A stretch of DNA of 62,816 nt from Oscillospiraceae bacterium (GCA_902802215.1 CADCLH010000001.1:17327-80142), one strand, 5' to 3'; counted from the stretch's first letter, positions 50,605-59,507 are shown. The notes: generated by a model from the letters alone, not told the origin. Numbers and translations: made by a program.

Positions 50605-51564
50605 ATGTCAGGTAATGAATTGTTGGCTGTTCTGCTATGCGTAGGCGCGTTCGCTCTCATTCTGGTTGTAAGGTATCTTATAAATGTGGGAGTCGATAAG
50701 GCATCAGATAAAATTCACAGAATAAGTAAGAAAAAAACAGCGGCAAGTCTGCCGCAGGGACGCTTCCGGCTCGCAGATCGCTATGACGGCACGCTGAACG
50801 CAGCAATAGCCAAGAATAAAGCAGAGAGATCGAAGTCACCGCAGATGCGTGCTCCCATGATCAGAACTGGTAAAAACGAGTCTCATGACGAGGCAGCACT
50901 CTCCATGGAAGAATGGGAGCTTGAAGAGGAGACGCCTCCCGTTCCCGCGCCTCAGCCGCGCCCGCGCCCGGCTCCAAAGCCGCAGCTTTCGGACAGCGAA
51001 TGGGAGCTGGAAGAAGAGACGCCGCCCGCTCCCGCGCCGCAGCCTCAGCCGCGCCCGGCTCCAAAGCCGCAGCTTTCGGACAGCGAATGGGCGCTGGAAG
51101 AAGAGACGCCGCCCGCTCCCGCACCGCAGCCTCAGCCGCGCCCGGTCCCCCGGCCCGAACCGGTTCCCTCGCCTTCACCGGCAAGACGCACAGTTGAGGC
51201 AAAGAGCGCGGCAAAACCGCGCGCATCCGCCCCGGTGCCCGAATCCACGCTCCCGACATTTGACATCCCGGACACGATCCCGCCTTTCCAGGAAGACCGC
51301 TGCTGTATCTGCAACGGAGAACTCGGCGGGAAATTCGCCGTGCTGTTCAAGGCGGAGAGCGGCGCGGAGGCCCGTATTGACCGGGACTGCGTTACGAAAT
51401 TCAACAAAATTGTAAAAGGTACCGATCCGTACGAGATTGTTGATGCCGGACAATATTTGCTGTCGCGATATGACGCAGTAGATCCGAAAGTAGCTCCGTA
51501 TCTCAAAAAATATGCTAAGGTTGCTTACGACCGCTTAAAACAGTGGAAAGCAACCAACAAATAA
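50605..51564 (+). CDS. TM protein with Pro-rich tandem repeats and a C-terminal zinc finger
   Basis: The 319-residue protein has an N-terminal hydrophobic segment (LLAVLLCVGAFALILVVRYL). A basic linker follows, then three 29-residue repeats (EWELEEETPPAPAPQPQ...) encoded by 87-bp tandem DNA repeats at 50911-51171. A treble-clef-like zinc finger comes next (RCCICNGELGGKF... DRDC, about residues 231-268), and the tail is helical. The topology places the zinc finger in the cytosol. The ATG at 50605 follows AGAGGTG; a TTG one codon earlier also exists. Repeat number could vary between strains. Confidence 0.7.
   Translation: MSGNELLAVLLCVGAFALILVVRYLINVGVDKASDKIHRISKKKTAASLPQGRFRLADRYDGTLNAAIAKNKAERSKSPQMRAPMIRTGKNESHDEAALSMEEWELEEETPPVPAPQPRPRPAPKPQLSDSEWELEEETPPAPAPQPQPRPAPKPQLSDSEWALEEETPPAPAPQPQPRPVPRPEPVPSPSPARRTVEAKSAAKPRASAPVPESTLPTFDIPDTIPPFQEDRCCICNGELGGKFAVLFKAESGAEARIDRDCVTKFNKIVKGTDPYEIVDAGQYLLSRYDAVDPKVAPYLKKYAKVAYDRLKQWKATNK
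50911..51171 (+). repeat. Three 87-bp tandem repeats within a coding region
   Basis: Units start at 50911, 50998 and 51085; the first two boundaries are exact and the third unit diverges at its end. The period is a multiple of three, so unit loss keeps the frame. Confidence 0.8.
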
Positions 51565-51600
51565 GCCACAAAAAAATAGCTTGAAAGGCAGGTTCCAATT

Positions 51601-52016
51601 ATGAGGAGAGTAGTTTCTTTTATATAGTATTGCTTATGATTATTTCGCTCTGTGCTTGTGGAAAAAAGGAAGAAAAAGCTTCTGTTCCGGAAGAACTTGT
51701 TGGATCATGGGACGATGATAGGCTTTATACAACTTTTCCTGTTGCTGCTATTGACATTAACAGTGACGGCTCTGCTACGATTTACATGGATCATACTTAT
51801 ACTGGGCATATCGTATCGAAAAAAGGAAAATATGAAATCATAGTCGATGATACGGCTGGCTCAGCAGTAGCCGGAATTACGGTAGAAGAAGTAAAAAAAG
51901 CGTATAAAATCACTGCTGAACTTAGCGGAGACGGTAAGACGCTGACGATATTTATAAAAGCAAAGAGCGGATACTATTATATCGGCGATAAATCGCAAAC
52001 ATTCAAAAAACAGTAA
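51601..52016 (+). CDS. Small lipoprotein, signal peptide broken by a frameshift
   Basis: The mature part is a 110-residue beta-rich protein (LVGSWDDDRLYTTFPVAAIDINSDGSATIYM...). The start ATG at 51601 reads MRRVVSFI then stops at TAG 51625. Reading the following frame gives LLMIISLCACGKK, the end of a lipoprotein signal with a lipobox-like LCAC. Adding one base near 51625 would restore MRRVVSFILVLLMIISLCAC. As written the product could only begin at TTG 51630, too short for export. A sequencing or real frameshift is likely. It closes the first part of the cargo block. Confidence 0.6.
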
Positions 52017-52108
52017 AAGAAACACTCTTGAGCCCATCATCTATTGAAGTCTATGCCTTTCCTTTTGGCGGATGACAACAATAAACTTAGTCATATTGGT
52101 GAGAAAAC

Positions 52109-53689
52109 ATGATTTGTCCGAACTGCAAAAAAGAAAACACAGAAAACACCAGATGGTGCTGTTATTGCGGCAGTCTGCTGGACGGTTCGGAAGATGCGTT
52201 TGCTCTCTCTGAGGCCGAGCCAGAGGCGCGTGTGCCAAAAACAGAGGGACGGCCGAAGTCCCGACAGGAGGAACCCAAGCGGGGCAGGGGCGGCAGAATT
52301 GCCTTCTGGATCGTTCTCAGCCTCATTCTCCTCGCGTTGATCGCAGCGCTGTGCGTCTGGTTTATCCCATCTCTCAACCCGCTCAAGCGGGAAAAGCCAC
52401 AGCCGGCAACCGTCGGTGGAAGCAATGTCCCCGCCGTTGTACAGCAGGAACGCCCCATCGCGGAAAGCGCCGCCGCGCCGACCGCTTCCCACGAAGCAGA
52501 TCCCACATTTAACCCGCCCGTGTCCGCCGCCGCTGCCGATGCCTGGGACAAGGTCTATCAATTCTTCGTGCTGAACCAATTCGCCGTCGGCGGGGACTAC
52601 AGCTCCGGAGTGAGCGGGGAGAAAAATTTTGCCGTTAACGGCGTTCCATTTTTCAAGGGAAAGTATTCGGAGCCAAAGTTCAGCCTCTATGACATGGATG
52701 GCAACAGCGTGCCGGAGCTGATAATCTATAATGGCGCTTCGGCCTTAGCCGCTGGACTGGACCACGTCTTCACCTGCGAGAATGGACAAATTCTCTATCT
52801 TGGCAAGATCGGTTTCCGCGGCTGCAAACTGTACTGCTGCGAAGGTTCGTCTCTCCCGGGCCTGTTCTGTACGGACGGCAACAACGGTGTTTTCCGCACA
52901 GAGTATTATGCCCTTCAAAACGGGAGCATTGTGTCCGAGGAGTTGAACGCGGCCCCCGACGGCACGCCGGGCGCGCTGAGATTCTTCACTGTTGACGAGA
53001 TTCGCGCCATGGGCTGGGACAGCTTCCTTGAGGCGGTGAGTACGCGCGATCCCATGCAAATCCCGCAGTCGGCCCCCGCTCCGGTTCAGAGAACGGAGAT
53101 CGCAATGGACGCGGGATTGCAGTACACGGCGAACATTTTTCTGTCCAACTTCTCCGAGCAGAACGCCTTTGAACGAAACGGCTTTGATGTCAGCAGCCCG
53201 CGTTATGAAGAACTGATCCAGTTCGTCTACCTGTACTGCAAGATCAACCGGCGTGGCGCGCTCGGCGTTGAGACGACACAGGAGGGTTCCTTCTACACGG
53301 TGAGCCTGGATACCGTCAACGATGTGCTGAACCGCCACTTCGGAATCACGCTGACGCGGGACCAGGCTTCGCGGATCGGAAATTACCGGAACGGCTCGTT
53401 CTATTATATCGCCGCGGACGGGGAATCCTACAACAGGCTGACCGTGGTCAACAGGATGGAGTCTCTCGGCGACGGGACCTTCGAGCTGCAATTTGATATC
53501 TACAGCCTCAACCTGGATGTCTATTACGCAAACAACGGCGCGGTCGACGCCGGCTATTACTACACGAGCGCAAGCGCTGCCAGGGCAGACGCGAATCTGA
53601 CCTGGAAGGCTGCCGGAACCGCTCTCGTGCGTCCATACAACCATGACGGATATCAAACCATGCAGCTGATTCGCTATACCGTCTATTAA
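52109..53689 (+). CDS. Zinc-ribbon, single-TM protein of unknown function
   Basis: The 526-residue protein begins with a four-Cys zinc ribbon (CPNCKKENTENTRWCCYCG). A charged linker and one transmembrane helix (about residues 67-90, IAFWIVLSLILLALIAALCVWFI) follow. The extracytoplasmic region includes a dockerin/EF-hand-like segment (FSLYDMDGNSVPELIIYN) and further alpha/beta regions. The same zinc-ribbon/TM start is seen in the protein at 47460. GGTGAG lies before ATG. Function is unknown. Confidence 0.75.
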   Translation: MICPNCKKENTENTRWCCYCGSLLDGSEDAFALSEAEPEARVPKTEGRPKSRQEEPKRGRGGRIAFWIVLSLILLALIAALCVWFIPSLNPLKREKPQPATVGGSNVPAVVQQERPIAESAAAPTASHEADPTFNPPVSAAAADAWDKVYQFFVLNQFAVGGDYSSGVSGEKNFAVNGVPFFKGKYSEPKFSLYDMDGNSVPELIIYNGASALAAGLDHVFTCENGQILYLGKIGFRGCKLYCCEGSSLPGLFCTDGNNGVFRTEYYALQNGSIVSEELNAAPDGTPGALRFFTVDEIRAMGWDSFLEAVSTRDPMQIPQSAPAPVQRTEIAMDAGLQYTANIFLSNFSEQNAFERNGFDVSSPRYEELIQFVYLYCKINRRGALGVETTQEGSFYTVSLDTVNDVLNRHFGITLTRDQASRIGNYRNGSFYYIAADGESYNRLTVVNRMESLGDGTFELQFDIYSLNLDVYYANNGAVDAGYYYTSASAARADANLTWKAAGTALVRPYNHDGYQTMQLIRYTVY

Positions 53690-53854
53690 AGCAAACCTGA
53701 ATCCGTGAAACTTGCTTGCTAAAAAGAACTCGCAGGGAAGACACGGGGAAGACCATGCGAGTTACCCTCGAAAGGGCGCGGATTGCGAGAAAATGGGTAC
53801 AGCAAAGCTGCCCCCCAGCTGAGAGCAAAATGTTTCCATATAGATTGTCAAGCG

Positions 53855-54925
53855 TCAGGTTGCAGCAAACCTCGTCCAGGTCTGCATAAAGGCAAAGCGC
53901 CAGGTATTGCTTCGTCCGAGCGCCATAAGTGTCTGACGGGCATGGGTCGTCACGTGACTTGCCAATAAGATCAGGTTCCCGATGACAGTACGGATTCTGC
54001 GGCGTTTAACCCGCTTTTTCTGATCGGGCTTATGCCTCAGCGACTCCTGCCCGATCATGCGCAGCAGATTGTAGGCGATGATTGTCAGCTCCAGTACCAG
54101 CTCGATGGTTGCAAACTTCTCGGAGGGGAGTCTCTCCACATCCATGTCGGTCTTGATCTCGCTGTGGAACTGTTCACATTCCCCGTGGGCGTGATAGGAC
54201 TCGATGATCTGATCGTCTGTCCAGCCGAGATTTGTCCACCATGTATTCACCTCAACGTCTGTTTCCAGCAGAATCTGTCCGCGCTTGTCGGTCGTACGCT
54301 CAATGATCTCATACACGATGCGCATACAGATCGTTTTGTGCTCACCCTCTCCTGTGACGTATTCTACATCCTTCCACGAGGAGCCAACATAGACGATCTT
54401 TCCTTCACGCGGATGGCGGATATCCTTGCAGCAGTTCTGAACGCAGCTGAGCCAGTCTGCCTTTGCCTCACCTCTGCGCAGATTGCGTTTCACGATGAAC
54501 CAGCTTCCATCTTCCAGAAGAATACCAAGATTCTCCTTCGCGTCATTCCCGGAATCCATGCGGATCAGAAGCGGTTTGTCTGTTATGCCATGGCTCAGCC
54601 GAAGCGTTTCCTTCAAAAAGGCCGGCGTTCCCTTTTGGCAGTGCTGGCTTCCTTCACGAAGCTCAGTGTCCACAAGAAAGCCTTCCCTCCCAATATAGGC
54701 CATGATCGGCGCATAGCCGTCGAAGCCTTTATAAGTTCTGGATACGCCCGCCTTGCGCGTTTTGGAATTATCCATCGGCGTCACATCAATATCTACCGGG
54801 ACTTCTCCACTTTGCAGAGCGCTTGGCTCCACTCCGTGCGCACGAAACATTTCTACATTAGCTTTCAGAAGCTTCGGTCGTATAATGTGATTCGACTCAT
54901 ATATAACCTGCTTTCCGCAGAACAT
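53855..54925 (-). CDS. IS1380-family transposase, N-terminally truncated
   Basis: The 356-residue protein has the DDE region of IS1380 transposases (VDIDVTPMDNSKT, LLIRMDSGNDAKENLGIL, YHAHGECEQFHSEIKTDMDVERLPS). Compared with full-length members it lacks about 100 N-terminal residues, so it is probably inactive. No terminal inverted repeats could be defined. TTTTGCAA-type repeats occur at about 54954-55000 on the upstream side, before the second regulatory module begins at 55035. Confidence 0.85.
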   Translation of the reverse strand: MFCGKQVIYESNHIIRPKLLKANVEMFRAHGVEPSALQSGEVPVDIDVTPMDNSKTRKAGVSRTYKGFDGYAPIMAYIGREGFLVDTELREGSQHCQKGTPAFLKETLRLSHGITDKPLLIRMDSGNDAKENLGILLEDGSWFIVKRNLRRGEAKADWLSCVQNCCKDIRHPREGKIVYVGSSWKDVEYVTGEGEHKTICMRIVYEIIERTTDKRGQILLETDVEVNTWWTNLGWTDDQIIESYHAHGECEQFHSEIKTDMDVERLPSEKFATIELVLELTIIAYNLLRMIGQESLRHKPDQKKRVKRRRIRTVIGNLILLASHVTTHARQTLMALGRSNTWRFAFMQTWTRFAAT

Positions 54926-55034
54926 GACCGAATCAATTTTATACCATGCTTATTGCAAAAGTGAACATCACCTATTCATGCTGTTTTTACCTTGCAAAAG
55001 TGACCTTCATTTTTTCAATTAACGGTTCTTTCTT

Positions 55035-55431
55035 CATACAGAATAGCATAAAACATGTCCAGAAAATTCCCCTTGGTCGGCACAAAGCCTTAAATCGAGG
55101 GAAACTTTCTGGACATGTTTTGCTGTATAATAAGGAATGAAAACGGGACCTTATCCCTGCGTCACAAAGGAGGCGAACTACATGAAAGAGAAAACCTGGC
55201 TTCCGGGGAATATCAGCGACCGTGTGCGCGATCTGCGCGAGGAGTGGGGCCTGACGCGAAAAGAGCTTGCCCAGCGCAGCGGTGTCGATGAAAGTCTGCT
55301 CGGGCGGATCGAGAATAACAAGATTCGGAAAATCCAGGACGACGCGCTGACAAAGCTGGCAAAAATCTTTTGCGTGTCCACGGATTTTCTGCTCGGTCTG
55401 ACCGACATTCCCGACCGGAAGAATTACGATA
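55035..55431 (+). repeat. Duplicated regulatory module, part A, copy 2
   Basis: This is the intact counterpart of 46682-47078, continuous here with the C-terminal domain of the regulator. Confidence 0.85.
55050..55131 (+). promoter_or_regulatory. Operator-promoter of XRE regulator copy 2
   Basis: The same 16-bp inverted arms as in copy 1 (55050-55065 and 55106-55121) are followed by TATAAT (55126-55131). The identity implies both loci respond to the same protein. Confidence 0.6.
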
Positions 55432-56018
55432 TTGAAGAGCTGGGGCTGTCCGTGCAGGCGGCGCGGAACCTGTACACCGGTGCGGTCAACACGCAGGTGG
55501 TCAACCTGCTGCTGGGCGATCCCCGCTTTGCCGTTCTGACCAATCGGATCGCGGATTTCTTCGACGACACCATGGCAGCGGGTTATGCCGCGCAGAATCA
55601 ACTCTATACATCCGTCAGCTCTCTTGTGGGACGTATCGGAAAAGAAAAGCCGGAGATGAAGAGCGCGGCAAAAAAGACAGGCAACATCGTCCGTTCCATG
55701 CGCAAGCCGCTGTATGATACGGAGCTTGCACAGATTCAGAAGGGGTTCATGGATACGATCAAGCAGATAAAGAAAGAGCTGCCTTCACGGGTGGACACGT
55801 CGGAGAAGCTGACAAAAGACGCCTTTGACATGACGATCGAGCATTTCACCAAGGGCGGCGAGGCGGCACAGCTCATCGCCGTCTCCGAGGAAGAATTTGC
55901 CGAGCAGTTCAAGCTGTGCCTGGCCGGGCTGCCGGAGGTCACCGAACAGCTCACGGATGATCTGCTGTCCTCCTTCTTTGCCATTGCCCGCCTTATGAGG
56001 CCAAACAAAAATGAGTGA
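55182..56018 (+). CDS. XRE-family regulator, full length
   Basis: The 278-residue protein has an N-terminal Cro/CI HTH (residues 8-70, DLREEWGLTRKELAQRSGVDESLLGRIENNKI). A large helical C-terminal domain (about residues 85-275) carries no peptidase motif. The domain may sense a ligand or bind the sigma-like protein encoded next. ATG 55182 follows AAGGAGG. The last codons overlap the sigma-like gene by 8 bp, so the two are coupled. Confidence 0.85.
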   Translation: MKEKTWLPGNISDRVRDLREEWGLTRKELAQRSGVDESLLGRIENNKIRKIQDDALTKLAKIFCVSTDFLLGLTDIPDRKNYDIEELGLSVQAARNLYTGAVNTQVVNLLLGDPRFAVLTNRIADFFDDTMAAGYAAQNQLYTSVSSLVGRIGKEKPEMKSAAKKTGNIVRSMRKPLYDTELAQIQKGFMDTIKQIKKELPSRVDTSEKLTKDAFDMTIEHFTKGGEAAQLIAVSEEEFAEQFKLCLAGLPEVTEQLTDDLLSSFFAIARLMRPNKNE

Positions 56019-56727
56019 GCTGGATATTATCCCGTATGTCCCGCCGGGATGGGAGGATCTGAGCAACGAGGAGCTGTGCGCGTTGGCACAGGCTAAGGAT
56101 AAGCGGGCGATGGATGTCTTGATTTGGCGAAACGAAAGCTTTCTCGCGGACAAGGTACATGATATCTACGAAAAATCCTTTCGCATCAGACAGGAATACT
56201 CCGTCGATTTCGATGATTTCATGCAGGCTGCGAGAATGGGATTTTGGAAAGCGATCACCACGTTTGACCCGGCTCAAAACATAAAGCTGACAACATACGC
56301 CGGGAAGTGCGTCGAGAACAGGCTCAAAGATTTCCGGGGCAAATACAAAACAGCGACCAAGGCAGAACACATGGGCTTTCGCGTGGAGGAAGAGACGCAG
56401 GAAGACGAAGATCCCAAAGATCCCATCCAGGAGCTGCATCCCGATGAATACAAGAAGCGCCCCGAGCCAATGACAATAGCGCGAGAAACCGCAGAAGAGG
56501 TATGCCGGTCCGTCAATTCTCTTGAGCCGCGCGAAAAGAAGTATCTCTTTTTTCGCTTCGGATACCCGTTCGACGATGAAGTGACACAAAAGGAAGCGGC
56601 TGAACACTTCCGTATAAGTCGTACCCGCGCGAGGGAGCTTGAGCAGGAAGCGCTGCACAACTTCCGCATTGGCCTGCATTGGGACGATCTTTGCTGTTGG
56701 CGTGATTTCTATGACGAGGATGAATGA
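56011..56727 (+). CDS. Sigma-70-family factor of the mobile element
   Basis: The 238-residue protein has a sigma region 2 (YSVDFDDFMQAARMGFWKAITTFDPAQNIKLTTYAGKCVENRLKDF), an acidic linker (EEETQEDEDPKDP) and a region 4-like HTH (TQKEAAEHFRISRTRARELEQEALHNFR). It probably directs RNA polymerase to element promoters. It is coupled to the XRE gene, and the pair may form a regulator and anti-regulator switch, though this is inference. Its stop lies inside the first GATACCA repeat at 56726. Confidence 0.85.
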   Translation: MSELDIIPYVPPGWEDLSNEELCALAQAKDKRAMDVLIWRNESFLADKVHDIYEKSFRIRQEYSVDFDDFMQAARMGFWKAITTFDPAQNIKLTTYAGKCVENRLKDFRGKYKTATKAEHMGFRVEEETQEDEDPKDPIQELHPDEYKKRPEPMTIARETAEEVCRSVNSLEPREKKYLFFRFGYPFDDEVTQKEAAEHFRISRTRARELEQEALHNFRIGLHWDDLCCWRDFYDEDE

Positions 56728-56885
56728 TACCACGATGGTATTACTTCCGATCGCTTCTGATACCATACACAGCGCGGGCAAAGATGCTGATATCAGCTAC
56801 GCCTGAAAGTGGTATCAACACCGAAAACCGTGCTGCCAGAAAGCCGTGGGGTTGATACCAGCGTGGGGAGTTTCGCACAAAACCG
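56726..56885 (+). repeat. GATACCA repeat array, copy 2
   Basis: GATACCA or its complement occurs exactly at 56726, 56759, 56810 (inverted) and 56854. One-mismatch forms lie at 56736 and 56789. It is the intact counterpart of 47075-47234. Confidence 0.8.
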
Positions 56886-56940
56886 GGGCTGCGTGATCGC
56901 TGCGGCGGGACGAGGGCTGTATATACCTCCCGGCGCACCG

Positions 56941-57244
56941 TCCGGGGAATGATCTGACCGCAGTCAGATCATTCCCCGGACTCCATCGGGCGAAGCATTC
57001 CGCTCGCTGCGGCTCGCGGAATCCTCCGCCCTGGCCGACGTGAAAGCTGGCTGCCCATAAGCCGCACCCACCTTTCGCTAGACCTTGCGAGCAAGGTCGT
57101 GCGCCAAAGGCGGGCTCTGCCCTCCCTTGGAACCCTTCCGGATGCCGCCGCAATCCTGTTCATCGCGGGGGAACATGCTCGCGGCGGCATCCGTTTTCAT
57201 GCAAGTGTCGGGAATAAACCACTGGACTCCGCTTGCATGAAAAC
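56941..57244. repeat. Hairpin cluster between the sigma-like gene and cas3
   Basis: Three perfect inverted repeats: 56941-56958 with 56963-56980 (18 bp), 57139-57151 with 57181-57193 (13 bp), and 57193-57205 with 57232-57244 (13 bp, sharing one base with the previous). No convincing gene is seen in 56728-57367. Confidence 0.7.
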
Positions 57245-57367
57245 AAGGACGCGACGAGAGCTTTACAACGAGAGTATAAACGAGCGAGAAGAATTGAACC
57301 GCACAATTGTTTATGATATACTTTTATAAATTATGGAAAACGATGTAACAGCAGGAGGGGAGGCTCT

Positions 57368-59488
57368 ATCGAGGAATATTTAGCCCATAGTCCAACGGAT
57401 GCCCATCCGGAGGGACAACTGTTGAGGGCGCATCTCGAAAATGTGTCCAAGCTGTGTGCTGATTTTTGCAGCACATTTGGCGCGGAAAATGAAGGACAAC
57501 TCTGCGGCCTTTACCATGATATCGGAAAGTACAGCACGGCCTTTCAGAGACGCTTATGCGGCAGCAAAGTAACGGTCGATCACTCCTCTGCGGGCGCACT
57601 CCTCCTGTTCGAGCATCGGAATGTCCCGGCGGCGATGTGTATTGCCGGGCACCACACGGGCCTTGCGGACTGCGGCACGAGGAACGATCTGTCGGATTCC
57701 TTCATGGCGAGGATCAATCAAGCACGCCGCGGCGGCATTGAGGATTGTTCCGCATGGCGCAGGGAATTGCCGATCGAGATTCCCAAAGGAAGCAGGAGCT
57801 TACCCGGACTCGGCAGCTATTTCTATACGAAGATGCTCTTTTCCGCCCTGACAGATGCGGACTGGCTGGATACCGAGGCGTATTTTGAGGACAGGCCGCT
57901 CACGGCAGCAACGAGCAACCTCGAGGAGCTGGCCCAAAAGCTGGACGTTTTTGTCTCGCGGTGGGATGATCCGAAAACCGACCTGAACCGGCGACGCTGC
58001 ATGATCCTGCGTGCTGCGATCGAGCACGGCGAGGACAGTCCCGGTTTGTTCAGCATGAGCGTCCCGACCGGAGGCGGGAAAACAGTCTCCTCCATGGCTT
58101 TTGCGCTCCGCCATGCGGTGCGGCACGGGCTGCGCCGGATCATCTATGTGATCCCCTACTGCTCCATTTTGGAACAGACGCAGCAGGTGTTTGAAGAAAT
58201 CTTCGGAAGCGGGAATATCACGGCCCACTATTCCGGGGCGGAATATCCCGCATCAGAGGATCGGGAGGACAGGCGCGCATTCTCCGCGGAAAACTGGGAG
58301 GCGCCGATCATCCTGACGACGGCCGTGCAGTTTTTTGAGTCTCTGTATTCCAACAGACCGGGTAAGAACCGCAAGCTGCACAACATCGCACAGAGCGTGA
58401 TCGTCTTTGACGAAGCGCAGATGCTTCCGATTCCGTTTCTGAGACCCTGCCTTGCGGCCATCTGCGAGTTGGTCGATCGCTACGGGTGTTCGGCAGTTCT
58501 CTGTACGGCGACACAGCCGACCGTCGAGCCGCTGCTGCGGGAGTTTCTTCCCGCTTTTCCGCTGCGGGAGCTCTGCCCGGAGCCGGAAGCGATGTATCAG
58601 GTTTTTCGCCGGGTGAGCTACACAGACGACGGGGCGCTCTCGGATGACGAACTGGTGGAACGGCTCCGAAAGCGAAAGCAGGTCCTGTGCGTTGTAAACA
58701 GCCGACGGCAGGCGCAGAAGCTGTACCGCAGCATCAATGCGGGGAAAGGAAACTATCATCTTTCGACGATGATGACGCCCTGCGACAGAAAGCGGAGCTT
58801 GCAGGAGATCCGGGAGCGCCTGAAAAGCGGTCAGGACTGCCGCGTGATTTCCACCAGCCTGATCGAAGCGGGCGTGGACGTGGATTTCCCCGAGGTATAC
58901 CGCGCTATCGCCGGACTGGACTCCATCATTCAATCCGGCGGCCGCTGCAACCGAGAGGGGAAGCGGCAGGCCTCCGAAAGCTGTGTGCACATCTTCCGCA
59001 CGGAGGCAAAGCCGCCCCGGATGCAGGAGCAGAATATCAGCGCGGCGGAACGAACGATCCGACGCTTTGAACAGGCGGACTCCCCCGAAGCGATCCGCGC
59101 GTACTTTTCGTTCCTCCTCTATACGCTGAAGGACGAGAGGCAGTTGGACGAGAAAAAGATCATCGAACATGCGGCGAATCTGCAATTCAAAACCGTTGCT
59201 GATGCGTTCAAACTGATCGAAGGCGCGGACTGTACGGTTTACATTCCCGTCGGCGAAGGCGCGGCTCTGACGAGGGAGCTCCGGGAAAACGGTCCGAACC
59301 GCAGCCTGCTCAGAAAGCTCGGTGAGTATGGGGTCAGTGTGTACCGGGATTATTTCACGCATCTCCGCGATGCAGGCGCGCTGGAAATCATCTCGGAAAA
59401 TGCGGGGATTCTTTTGGATACAGGCCTGTATTCGCCGGAAACAGGCTTGCCCTTTGACGTATCCGAACAGAGCAATGTCATCATATAA
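57368..59488 (+). CDS. cas3: Type I-C Cas3 helicase-nuclease
   Basis: Cas3 is the Cascade-recruited nuclease-helicase that degrades target DNA. The HD nuclease domain has HLENV and HDIGK (residues 22 and about 50). The SF2 helicase has Walker A PTGGGKT, DEAQ box and the QSGGRCNR motif VI. Conservation begins before the first standard start codon (TTG 57422): EEYLAHSPTDAHPEGQLL aligns with Cas3 N termini. The codon in place of Met is ATC at 57368, with AGGAGGGGAGG just upstream, so a non-standard start or a mutated ATG is likely. If ATC is not used, translation would begin at TTG 57422 and lose part of the HD domain. It heads the cas operon. Confidence 0.88.
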   Translation: MEEYLAHSPTDAHPEGQLLRAHLENVSKLCADFCSTFGAENEGQLCGLYHDIGKYSTAFQRRLCGSKVTVDHSSAGALLLFEHRNVPAAMCIAGHHTGLADCGTRNDLSDSFMARINQARRGGIEDCSAWRRELPIEIPKGSRSLPGLGSYFYTKMLFSALTDADWLDTEAYFEDRPLTAATSNLEELAQKLDVFVSRWDDPKTDLNRRRCMILRAAIEHGEDSPGLFSMSVPTGGGKTVSSMAFALRHAVRHGLRRIIYVIPYCSILEQTQQVFEEIFGSGNITAHYSGAEYPASEDREDRRAFSAENWEAPIILTTAVQFFESLYSNRPGKNRKLHNIAQSVIVFDEAQMLPIPFLRPCLAAICELVDRYGCSAVLCTATQPTVEPLLREFLPAFPLRELCPEPEAMYQVFRRVSYTDDGALSDDELVERLRKRKQVLCVVNSRRQAQKLYRSINAGKGNYHLSTMMTPCDRKRSLQEIRERLKSGQDCRVISTSLIEAGVDVDFPEVYRAIAGLDSIIQSGGRCNREGKRQASESCVHIFRTEAKPPRMQEQNISAAERTIRRFEQADSPEAIRAYFSFLLYTLKDERQLDEKKIIEHAANLQFKTVADAFKLIEGADCTVYIPVGEGAALTRELRENGPNRSLLRKLGEYGVSVYRDYFTHLRDAGALEIISENAGILLDTGLYSPETGLPFDVSEQSNVII

Positions 59489-59507
59489 AGAAGGGAAGTG
59501 AATCCAT

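Noticed and set aside
56726..56860. GATACCA repeats as a CRISPR array
   Set aside because: Repeats are only 7 bp, occur in both orientations and have irregular spacing; CRISPR repeats are longer, direct and regular.
57099..57329. A 76-codon plus-strand frame before cas3
   Set aside because: It runs through the hairpin cluster, has no ribosome-binding site and no recognisable pattern.
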